NCBI GenBank assembly: GCA_025667525.1
Contig: JANFOE010002214.1
Location: 186,001 to 250,000 of the forward strand
From: Glebionis coronaria
Lineage: Eukaryota > Streptophyta > Magnoliopsida > Asterales > Asteraceae
Length of the DNA: 64,000 bases
Direction of reading: 5' to 3'
Both the position numbers and the translations under genes were made by a program. The notes below the pieces were generated by a model. It did not search any database. It worked only from the letters and a program-made list of their open reading frames with translations, and was not told the DNA's origin. Positions 54,728-64,000 of the stretch are shown piece after piece; within the stretch, counting starts at the first letter, position 1, and every line of letters begins with the position of its first letter.

Positions 54728-55569
54728 CTAATCATGTCTGACAGACTCCTTTGAGATGGCTGGTGCTGCTGGTGGTGATGAGACGGCCGGTGCCTGCATG
54801 GCATCCTGCATCGAAGTCATGGCAGCTCGGGTCTCCTTAAGGAGTCGAAGTGCCTCCAAGAACTGGTCTCTGAAGGTCTGCTGAACTCCCCGAAGATGAG
54901 TAGTCTCTGCCGTCAATCCCTGGTGACGGACGTCCTGGAGATCGAAGAAGATGGCAAGCGTCTGCTCTATGGACATGAGAGCGGTGTGAGTCTCAGTCTG
55001 CTGACTCTGCAGTAGGTAGATCTGCTCACGAAGGAACTCATTCTCCTCCAGCAACTACTGAAGAGAATGGTAAGTCGTGGACCACGCTCCTCGAGCAGCG
55101 TGTGCCTTAGAACTAATAGTCCAGCATAGAAGGTCCTGACGCGACTGTAGAGCAGTGCATCCAAGCTATCCATCATCTAGCAGAGCATGAATCTCTGCAA
55201 CATCCTGTGCCTGGCGTGCGGCCAGTGCAGTGATTTGGGCCTGGATAGGATCCACGCGCCTCGCACCTGAACCCTCGCCGACTTCAAAAGTAGATTCGAC
55301 GGGTGCCTCGTACCTCCTCTTGCGAGGTGGCAGAGACTCGGGTGCGTAGTTCCGAAGTGAGGAAACTGGTGGTGAAGGTGGTAGGGGAGCAGTCGGCTGA
55401 ACCTCTTCCCCAGCGGGGGATGTAGGTGAAACAGGTGGAGTAGCGATGAGTCAACAACGAGAGCGGTGTCACCAGAAGTGTGACTGTCGTCTGTCTCACT
55501 GGCTAATATCCATCCATGCAAGACGGATGTTGGTGATACGGCAGCAGGAGTATCAGCGGGTGATGTCAT
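54728..55569 (-). pseudogene. Gypsy B: leader ORF upstream of gag, about 280 codons
   Basis: Begins MTSPADTPAAVSPTSVLHGW at 55569. A frameshift leads into a Pro-rich frame with PPRKRRYEAP and FEVGEGSGARR, then AQITALAARQAQDVAEIHAL; stops follow near 55177, and the last part is open at 54728-55054: LEENEFLREQIYLLQSQQTE, TTHLRGVQQTFRDQFLEALR, ending AISKESVRHD. The end is a clear coiled coil. PPRKR and YEVGE-type words occur upstream of gag in Asteraceae gypsy gene models as I remember them. Function unknown. Confidence 0.6.
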
Positions 55570-55893
55570 AGTATATCTGAAAATAATATCGTTTTATTTG
55601 ACGTAAGTATAATCTTACTCTAGTTAAAAGTTTTTAGGAATAATGATTAAATTATATAATAGTGTCGTTTAACATGACGATGTTAAAGGTTACGTTAATA
55701 CTTATGAGATTAATCAACCGGATGTTAATAATCAATGCACAGATAGCCACATAAAAATATATGCTCTACACTCTGTATGCTTAACTATTCTAGTCCCAAA
55801 AATCCCAAAAGATTTTAAAGCAGTTATAGTCCAGTTTATATAAAAAAATTATTTTTATATTTATTTTAATTTTGTTCTGGTTCTCTATAACTA

Positions 55894-55907
55894 TCTCTCT
55901 GATACCA
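55894..55907 (-). promoter_or_regulatory. Primer-binding site of gypsy B
   Basis: TGGTATCAGAGAGA on the minus strand, three bases from the LTR end; eleven bases match the initiator Met tRNA site. The rest of 55570-55910 is a plain non-coding leader. Confidence 0.75.
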
Positions 55908-55910
55908 TTT

Positions 55911-58900
55911 TGTGACACCCCCAAATTGAGTCAAATGCAGCAGAAATAATATATGGGTGTCACGTAGGTGGATCAACAGCAGATAATATGTAGAGCAACA
56001 GATAAAAGATTATCATTACATTTATTACATGAATAAAAGTGAAAATGTTAATAAAATTGTCTTGAACATTATTCAGCGTTTGGAATCATTCCCCGGTTTA
56101 TAAAACCCCAGATGAGCTCTATAAATGCATCCTATCATGATGCTTGATTCCATGCACATCAATACCTGCTTCAGTTTCCTGAGAAAACATGCTTAGAGAG
56201 TCAACATAAAGTTGGTGAATTCACAGGTTTAATAAAAATGCGTTTGGACAATAAACATTAACTGAAATAGTAATGCACAAAGCATCAACACTTAAAAGTG
56301 CTTACATTCCCATATTGCCCGAAACTGAGACTTGACAGTTAAGTCCTCAACAAATGAGGACCCTTCGTATTAAATGCACCCAATAATAATAAGTTCTGAC
56401 ATGTGAAACATCTGTTGTCCTGGCCTAGGCACAGTGAGCGCTACTCACCCAGATGGGGATGGTCAATCCCAAATAGATCTATTTATAACATTCAGGCAAT
56501 TCAATAATTCTAACAGTTTCAGATGCACGGGTCATGCGGGTTCATCTACAATAGGCAAATGTAATCAAGGTTTCGTAGTTCGGTTTATGTCCATCAAATA
56601 AAATATGTTGCATGTTTTCTTTCCCAAAAAAGAATTTAAAAGTTTGTCAATATACAAAAGTGGGGCCATGAACTCACCTCAGTAGTACAACAAATAGTCA
56701 CAAGAAAATCTGATATGATGCTCACGATACAGTCAACGACCTAAATAATTATAAGGTCTTAGTAAATGCATAACATAATGCATAAAGTTTCAGAACGAGT
56801 CTGTGCATGCGTATACTGGTTTTAAGCATTTTGTTACGATATCTAAAATTTAGTTCATCGTTGTACAAGTTATAGTAGTATTTATTTTAAGTATAAAATA
56901 AATAATATTGTTAAATTAATTAATCTATTTAATTAATAACCTCGTACTTGTATTGTTTATAATTTAATTTAAATATTTATAAAAGGAAGTTTTATATATA
57001 TTTAAAGTGAAAATAAACATAATTAATATACTTGTTTTTATAAGTTAATCATATTTAATTTATATCTTATATATAAATAGTGTTTATAAAATGTATAACA
57101 TTTTAGTTTAATTCAGTGTTCCCGATATTTGTACAATTATCACATTATAGGTTTGGGAAAATATAACGAATGTTGTACTTTTATAATTATTTAAGTTTTA
57201 CCTTTTTAATATTAAAGTTATATATATAATTAGGGTTTAATTTAAGTTTAGGAAAATTACGTTTTAGACCCTCGATTAAATATAATACCCGCAGCAATAT
57301 TAATATAATATTCCTAGGGTTCGTTTAACTTTCAAATAATAGCAAAACAAGTCCCTCCCTAGTTACACGTGTAACTAGGGTTTATAAAAGTTTCACAAGT
57401 TGTCACTTTTGTTCCTCCTAGTATTCGGTTCATAATTAGGTTAACCTAAGTTTCATAAACGCCCCCTAGGGCTTCAAACAAGTTTTGGCTTATGCCAAAA
57501 CAGCCCCTAGGTTTGTTTAGGGTTTGTTAAACTTTCTTATCTTGTCAAAAAGGTTCCCTAGGGTTCTTATATCTTTCGGCAAGTGGCAAAAGGGGACCCT
57601 AGGTTCTAACTATGTTACACAATTTACCCTAACTTAGTAGTAAATACATTTGAGTCCTCCTGCTATGTTTTAAGTCTCGGATGGTATTAAAATACCACCC
57701 TCAACTCTCGGCAAATTACAACATTAGCCCTTATGTTTTATCTTTTGTAAAAATGAGTTTCTAAGTGTCCATTTATATCCCTAAACATATGATAATTACA
57801 AAATCAACCCGAAAGTTTTATATTCATCCTTTTTAATCCGAAACTTCATGGATTTGCTATATTAATCCGAAACTTTCTAAACTCATAATTTTAACACAAA
57901 AAGTTTTATAATATCATTATTTAATAAAATAAAGTTTATTTTAGGTAAGCTTATTCTAGTGGGATTAATAGCTTAATTTCTATAAGGCAAATAGTGAGCT
58001 TAATAATCTAAGGCAACTTGTTATCTTTTTAGTTTGTAACTTTAGATCTAGTGATTCTAAGTTGTTTAAACATCACAAAGTTAACCATATCATTAAATCA
58101 TGAGGATAAACCCCACGTCTAATATTATGCATGCTTAGGTTTTTCATGGTTTTTCTAGTTAAGCATGTTCATAAGGTTATATTCATTATGGTTAACAAGA
58201 TTTTACATCACACTAAATCATAAACCCATTTTAGCTGTGACCTTATTTAGTCTAGGGTTTCATGGTTTTGTTTCAAGGTTAAGTTCTTATTGGTGATATG
58301 CATGTATATGTTTATGTGTATGAAAAGAAATATATTGAAAAGATAAGTGTTATGTTACTTACTTGTTTAGATAGATCTAGGGATGAACAAGTAAATGAGT
58401 AGTGACTAGAGCTTGGTTTCAACAATGGTGATCACTTGGAAATCAAAAGCTAGCCGTGACCTTCAATGGTTGTGGGTACACTTGGAGTTGTCTTGGAGAT
58501 CAAGGTTGTTGTAGAAGTGACAATGATTAGCATTCAAGATGCATGAGACATAGATTTAGGAGTAGTAAACGAACTTGAAGGATCTTGGTTATGGGGTAAA
58601 TGATATAGCCGTGAGTTATTGAGAGAGAGTGAAGTGAGATGAGAGTGTTTTCAAATGCTTTGTGTTGTGTGTGTGAGGATACCATGTGGGATATTCGGCT
58701 ATATTAGGAAAGAGGAGATCTAAGTAAGTATCTAGTACTATGTCCTATGTATCCTTGGGAGATTTTGCAAGATATTTGGTAGATTCATACAAGATATTTC
58801 CCACATGCTCAAACTAGCAATTTCACTTCCTTCCCCTTTTGCGGTTTTAGCCGTAGGTTTTGAGAAGTAAAAGGGGGGGGGACAAAGATTTGACAAGAAT

Positions 58901-59724
58901 AGTATTTGTGTATGGTGACATAGTATGTTGTAAGTATAGAAATAGTATGAGATGTGTAAGAAAGCATGGTTAAGTATAAGGAAAGTAAGGTGTGTAAGAA
59001 AAGTTATAAGGTATTGTATGGTATAGTGTATTAGTGGATGGTAACTTGTAGGTTTAATGATTAGGAGTAGTGTATGTATGCATATACACGGCACATATAC
59101 ACATTTTTTGGAGGATTGGGTTAACTTGTATCAAGTATTGGGAGATAATAATAGTCCTTGTATTATATTGTATACAATTGTTAAGTTTCTAGGTATTTTA
59201 GTTAAACCTTTAGGTAACTTGGTGAAAGTATAATGAGTATATCATTATAAGTATTTTAATTGAATAAAGTAAACAGATGACAATGTGAAATAATGTACAT
59301 TGTTTTAAAGTGGTAGGTGTTTATTCATAGTATGAAATATATGTAAATATATACATATAAATATAAATCTAAGTACTTAATAAATTAAGTAAATAATGAT
59401 ACAGTGTATCCAAAGTGTGTACTGAGGTGATGAGTCCTTGTTTCAATCATGTGGCCAGTCAATTGCCAAAGTAGTCCATAAGGACTAAAGGTGTGGCCAG
59501 TTAATTTCCAAAGTAGTCCATAAGGACAAAAGGTGTGGCCAGTCAATTGCCAACGTAGTCAATAAAGACAAAAGGTTCATATAAATGTACAAATAAATAT
59601 GGAATGATAGTATGACAACAATATATGATTATTAATAAGTCATATAAAGTGGAATTGTATAGATTCCAAAAATAATAAGTACAACAGTTGACAAAGTCAA
59701 TGAGATAAAATCAGAGGTTTTACA
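55911..59724 (-). repeat. Gypsy B 5' LTR (3814 bp)
   Basis: TGTGACACCCCC ... GGTTTTACA, followed by the TSD ATACT. Collinear throughout with 31111-34927, with scattered substitutions and a few short indels (for example one fewer TTTAGGG unit near 57510). Contains the 42-bp repeat triplet near 59452-59575. No genes. Confidence 0.93.
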
Positions 59725-60661
59725 ATACTTAATTTCACACTCGTAGTCACTAAGGAGTTCTTACCAACGCCTTTGACGCATATTCAAAGATATACTGGAG
59801 ACTCTTATGATCAGTGTATATCACACTTTTCGTCCCATAAAGATAATGTCTCCATATTTTTAAGGCAAATACTACGGCATCTAACTCCAAATCGTGAGTA
59901 GTATAATTCTGTTCGTAGATTTTAAGTTGCCTGGAGGCATAAGCAATCACTTTTCCTCGCTGCATTAAGACACAACCGAAACCTTGATGGGATGAATCAC
60001 AATAAACAACAAAATCATTCGGTCCGTCTGGAAGTGTTAAAACTAGGGCATTACACAATTTCTCCTTTAATAAGCAAAAGGCTTTCTGTTGTTCTTCATT
60101 CCAAAAGTATTCCTTGTTCTTTTGTGTAAGCAGGGTTATAGGCTTAGCAATCTTGGAGAAGTTTTCGATGAACCTGCGATAGTATCCGGCTAACCCGAGA
60201 AATGAACAGACCTCAGTGGGCGATGTACGAGATTTCCAATTCTTAACTGCTTCAACTTTACTAGGATCCACGTGTATACCATCCTGATTTACCACGTGTC
60301 CTAAAAACTGAACCTCTTTCAACCAAAATTCACACTTAGAGAATTTGGCATACAACTTTTCTTTCTCCAAAAGACTTAAGATTGTTCTTAGATGGTTTTC
60401 ATGATATTTTTCAGATTTAGAGTAAATGAGGATGTCGGCAATAAAGACTATGAAAAACTTATCAAGGTAGGGTTTGAAAACACGGTTCATTAGATCTATA
60501 AAAATGGTAGGAGCATTTGTAAGACCGAATGGCATAACGGTAAATTCAAAGTGACCATAACGAGTTCTAAATGCGGTTTTGGAGATGTCACTTACATGCA
60601 CTCTTAACTGATGATAACCTGAACGAAGGTCTATCTTGGAGAAACAACAAACACCTTGCAA
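59725..60661 (-). pseudogene. Gypsy A: reverse transcriptase and RNase H start
   Basis: Open 59750-60661, 303 codons: [37 protein letters not shown], then the catalytic site reads [13 protein letters not shown], so the first Asp of F-x-D-D is Ala. Connection ([38 protein letters not shown]) and RNase H ([51 protein letters not shown]) follow. It shifts frame near 59750 and reaches the edge of element B at 59729; the product resumes at 31110. Confidence 0.87.
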
Positions 60662-61068
60662 TTGATCAAATAAGTCGTCTATACGAGGAAGAGGGTAAGA
60701 TTCTTGATTGTCAGCTTATTCAATTCCCTGTAGTCAATACACATTCTCATTGCACCATCATTTTTTTATAAAGAGCACAGGCGCTCCTACGGCGAATGAC
60801 TCGGTCTAATGAAACCTTTCTCTTGTAATTCCTTAAGCTGATTCGATAATTCACTCATTTCAGACGGGGCTAAGCGATAAGGAGACTTGGCAACAGGCAA
60901 ATCACCCGGAATAAGATCGATGCGGAATTCAACTTCGCGTACAGGAGGTAGTTCTGACAAGTCGTCTGGGAATAGGAAAATCACAAACGATACGAATATC
61001 ATCAAGCTTTTTCTTATCAGCCTTGATACAAAGAAGAGAATTCGGATTATCATCCGGCTTCTCACCAC
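60662..61068 (-). pseudogene. Gypsy A: start of reverse transcriptase
   Basis: [50 protein letters not shown] (60787-61068), then a broken stretch where SPWGAPVLF and the [11 protein letters not shown] block are only partly readable through frameshifts. It overlaps the protease frame, so a frameshift lies near 60980. Confidence 0.82.
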
Positions 61069-61640
61069 GAAGTTCTAAGGTTTTACCCGAAGAAAAAGAA
61101 ATACGCACGATTCGTTCAAAACAAAAAATGACAGCACGATGAGACGCTAACCAATCCATACCAACAATAACATCAAAACTGCCAAGACGCATTGTTAAAA
61201 GGTCAATTAAAAACAAATGACTAAGCAAATCAAGGGTACAGCCACACAAGACTGTATTGGTACTAACAATCTTATCGTCTGCTAATTCTACTTCATAGCT
61301 AGTGTCTAAAGCAGAAGGAGTAATATCAATGAAATGAGTAAAGGCAGAAGAAACGAAACTTTTCTCATCGCTAAAATCGAATAAAACACTAACATAGTGA
61401 TCGTTAAGAAGATACGTACCCGCGACCACCTGAGGATTCTGCTGAGCGTTATTACCCACATGATACACCCTGCCTCGAGCTCCATCGTCCTGCAGATCCT
61501 TAGCCTTTAGACACCTATTATGGAAATGATCGTTTTCACCACAGCTAAAGCACACCACATTACAGTTCCCTTCCTTTTGGTCAATCCTCTTACAAGTTGC
61601 ATACTTAGGAGGACACGCACCGACAGGGTGATGTCAATTG
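60929..61640 (-). pseudogene. Gypsy A: zinc knuckle and protease
   Basis: Knuckle CFSCGENDHFHNRC at the start of the open stretch (61558); before it CDLCN, a TGA, then HHPVGACPPKYATC in the same frame. The protease should read D-T/S-G but has LFDFSDEKSFVSS, so its active site is lost; the end FDVIVGMDWLASHRAVIFC is normal. The frame is shared with gag, so gag-pol was one fused ORF. Confidence 0.83.
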
Positions 61641-62629
61641 CATAGATCACACTTAGGCAGATTCCAAGTATAACCTCGTATGCCAGCAGGAGTAGCAGGA
61701 GTAATAGGAGCAGCAAGAGTAACAGGAGCAGCAGGAGTAACAGGAGCAGCAGGAGTAACAGGAGCAGCTGCATAGATAGTTTTTGACTCTTGTCTCTTGT
61801 TGGCTTTTCGGTTATTGTTCCTGTTGGAGTTTCTATTGTTGCCTCGGTTATTGGTACGGTTATTGCCCTGATTATTCCCTTGATTGTTTCCTTTATTATC
61901 CTCCCATTTCTGCTTGTTATCAGCATTTGACTTAACAGCTTTACCTTCCACAGACTGCTCGACCAATTCACGAGCCATATTCACCGCTTCATGTAGGGAG
62001 GAAGGTTTTGATGAAGTTATGTGCCCTTTAATCCTTTTGGGAAAGCCCTTTACATACCTTTTTATCTTTTTCTTCTAATCTGGAACCATTTCAGGACACA
62101 TTAAGACCAACTCATGAAACCTATTAGTGTAGGCTTGAATATCATCATTCTTCATTTGTAAATTCTATAGCTCGTGCTCCATCCGAGCTATCTCAGTCTC
62201 AGGGCAGTATTCAGTAGTCATCATTATTCTGAACTCGCTCCAAGGGATTTTGTTTACATTATCAAGACCTAAGGTTCGAATATCCCCATTCCACCATGTA
62301 AGTACAATATCTTCCAAAGTCCTAGCAGCATAACTTACCTTATCCTCTTCAGCACATTTCCAAGTCCCAATCACTTTCTCCATCTTTTCAAACCAACGAG
62401 TCAACCCAACAACGCCTTCGGTCCCTTTGAAGGAGTAGGGTTTTCCAGACATGAAGGTCTTGTGTGAACATCCTTTTGCACTTTATGAATTTTCACCTTT
62501 AACTTGAGTCTCTCGGCTTGTTTCGTATTCAGCAACAACTTTCTTTACCCTTTTTGCAATTATTCTCTCCATAGTAGCCCAGCGGGATCTCCTAGGTCCA
62601 TCAGCCCTATGAATTCTGGTAGGCGACAT
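61641..62629 (-). pseudogene. Gypsy A: gag
   Basis: One frame from ATG 62629 (MSPTRIHRADGPRRSRWATM) with nonsense codons after GENS (near 62485), after ARMEHEL (62165-62167) and near 62078. Gag domain: MSGKPYSFKGTEGVVGLTRW, ARTLEDIVLTWWNGDIRT, TEYCPETEIARMEHEL, then EAVNMARELVEQSVEG, an Asn/Arg-rich run of NNR/NNQG repeats, and a six-residue APVTPA repeat array (61684-61772). The basic Asn-rich part probably binds RNA. Confidence 0.85.
61684..61772 (-). repeat. 18-bp tandem repeats in gag of gypsy A
   Basis: About five units of GCAGCAGGAGTAACAGGA on the plus strand, encoding APVTPA in the gag frame. In the antisense and other frames they give poly-Leu ORFs that are artefacts. Confidence 0.85.
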
Positions 62630-62775
62630 GTTTCTGTCAACAACACAATACCAAATTCAATGAGAACTTGTATAAGTATGTTATTTCAAGATTCATGAAA
62701 ATGTAGAAAATAGAATAAGAAGAGATATTAGATATGCATAACTGATTGTCAACAAGGAATGCAACACTAAGGAGT

Positions 62776-62778
<3 letters not shown>
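62630..62778 (-). other. Short leader 5' of gypsy A gag
   Basis: Non-coding. No PBS or LTR end is found before the (AT)n tract, so the true 5' end of A is displaced or deleted. Confidence 0.5.

Positions 62779-62842
<64 letters not shown>
62779..62842. repeat. (AT)n microsatellite, about 64 bp
   Basis: Uninterrupted AT dinucleotides, directly against the Helitron-like terminus. Length may vary between individuals. Confidence 0.95.
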
Positions 62843-64000
62843 TAGGCGAATACCCGCGCATAGCGGCGCAAATTCTTAACAACAAATAATTAACGATATG
62901 TGATATTGTGGTAAGTGTTACATGTGGTGTTCAAAATAAAACGTGAAAAGATGAAAATGTAAGTTTAAAATGTTTTAACATGGGATAATTCAACTCAAAT
63001 ATTAGTCGTATGAATTCCTTCTAAAGAACTTACTCCTTATTACGTAGTAGTTTAGCAATGCACTCACTTAGAAAGTCAAAGAGAGTTAAGCGACTAAATT
63101 GACACATTTGTCAAGTTTTGTTCGGTTTGACTCGAGTTTGACATTTTGTAGGCTCGGTGTCATGTGTAGAACGATAGAAAAATCACCTTGTGAAGTAACT
63201 CCAATAGAAAAGTAGACATTTAAATCAAGGCAAATGATATTTTTAGAAAACTTTATCAAATTTAGTGAATATTTGATAAGGAAACATAAAAATTCAACAA
63301 TTTTATCGGACCTATATATGTACGCGCGTACAAACCCAAAAGACCAAGACATGGATTATATGAGTCACTTGCATGACTATAGAAAACATAGGTGAGTACT
63401 GATACAGGGAAACAGAAATTGAATATCGGAAGATAATTAATGATATGCGATACCGCGATAAATGATTCGTGTAACATACGTAAAAAGGTTAAATTGTAAT
63501 CGGAGAGAGTTATAACATGATGAAGCCCCGAGCCTTAGCGACTAAAGCAAAACCTTTTCGTTTTTAAGGTGTGACTAAAAACGACACAAAATATAAAAAT
63601 ATTATCATATTATATATATCGAGTTTATAAAAAGTGTTTTACATAATAAATAACGTTAAGAAATTGTTATTGCATGTAATTTTCTTCATTTTTCGTAATT
63701 CTTTTATGGTAGTTCAGAAAAACAAACTCGTCAGTCTCACGCTATAGCGCGTCTTTTCACGACTCATCTCACAATACGCTTTAAGCCGACGCGTTAGTCT
63801 GTTTCGTGATGTGCACCTTACCGCTGTTATGACGAGATATTTAGAACCCTAAACATGCAATAATTTAATTCAAGCAAAAATTCTAAACATGTATTAAAAT
63901 AATATATAAAACATTGTGAAATTAAAGAAAAAAATATTAAAATGTATGTAACGATGCATGTTAAGGTTAAACCATTTGAAATATGTACACGAGATTTCTT
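62842..64000 (-). mobile_element. Candidate Helitron, 3' end at the AT tract
   Basis: Read on the minus strand the boundary is a GC-rich hairpin (CCGC, loop, GCGG at 62854-62866), a short spacer and CTAG followed by T in an AT run. Helitron 3' ends have a short hairpin close to a terminal CTRR and insert between A and T. No Rep/helicase is seen in the 1.16 kb available, so a non-autonomous copy is likely. A word of about 25 bp (ATAATTAAYGATATGYGATA) occurs near 62885 and again near 63434. The other end is outside the window. Confidence 0.45.

Larger units (their letters stand above)
31111..59724 (-). mobile_element. Gypsy element B (chromovirus-like) carrying D and E
   Basis: LTRs 31111-34927 (3817 bp) and 55911-59724 (3814 bp), both TGTGACACCCCC ... 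GGTTTTACA, with a perfect TSD ATACT (31106-31110 and 59725-59729). It sits in gypsy A's RNase H-integrase boundary. Its own coding pieces are 34928-36722, 48373-51006 and 54106-54325, interrupted by gypsy D and element E. All minus strand. Net length is about 13.9 kb. Confidence 0.93.
3647..62780 (-). mobile_element. Gypsy element A (chromovirus-like), split by nested elements
   Basis: Minus-strand Ty3/gypsy element. Its own pieces are the 3' LTR (3647-3820 plus 27069-29521), PPT (29522-29535), integrase and chromodomain-like tail (29560-31110), and RNase H, reverse transcriptase, protease and gag (59730-62629). It is interrupted by copia C in the LTR and by gypsy B inside pol. The pol pieces on the two sides of B join exactly at the five-base duplication ATACT. 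About 7.3 kb of its own sequence is present. The 5' LTR is not seen; a Helitron-like sequence and the window end replace it. Confidence 0.8.

Noticed and set aside
61507..61971. Poly-leucine ORF in gag of gypsy A
   Set aside because: Out-of-frame reading of the 18-bp tandem repeats; the gag frame reads APVTPA.

Overview
The window is plant nuclear DNA made almost entirely of nested LTR retrotransposons. No host gene, rRNA or tRNA is recognisable. The gag and pol proteins are Ty1/copia and Ty3/gypsy (chromovirus, Tekay-like) types of the kind that fill Asteraceae genomes such as Tanacetum, Artemisia and chrysanthemum. That assignment is an inference from remembered protein families; no search was run.

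Layout, deciphered from LTR ends, target-site duplications (TSDs), primer-binding sites (PBS), polypurine tracts (PPT) and reading frames. The base layer is a copia gag-pol fragment F (968-3646), cut on its left by an LTR-like AT-rich edge (1-967). Gypsy element A (3647 to about 62780) interrupts F; its 3' LTR begins at 3647 and its gag start is at 62629. Two large elements are inserted in A. Copia C (3821-27068) lies in A's LTR and carries an extra 1012-aa ORF after pol. Copia N (14544-26649, TSD TAAGT) lies inside C's own 5' LTR. Gypsy B (31111-59724, TSD ATACT) splits A's pol between RNase H and integrase. Inside B are gypsy D (36723-48372, TSD GTTCT) and a small non-autonomous copia-like element E (51007-54105, TSD GCTTG/GCTTT), the only plus-strand element. 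The maximum nesting depth is four. At the right edge a Helitron-like terminus follows an (AT)n tract (62779-62842).

Condition. N is youngest: its two 383-bp LTRs look identical by eye, yet its pol has one nonsense codon and gag and pol are in different frames. C has pol in one frame with three nonsense codons and a gag without its N-terminal domain, while its third ORF is open. A has changed catalytic sites in protease, reverse transcriptase and integrase. B and D are full-structure but frameshifted.

Most interesting observations. (1) A short sense-strand motif, GCGYTGACA, recurs about 45 times in C with a roughly 21-bp period, in LTRs, gag, the pol linker, the pol-ORF3 spacer and ORF3, where it encodes seven-residue repeats; it recurs in the non-autonomous element E. 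(2) The intact ORF3 of C sits in the env-like position. (3) Gypsy B and gypsy D both have a leader ORF of about 280 codons between PBS and gag with matching spacing.
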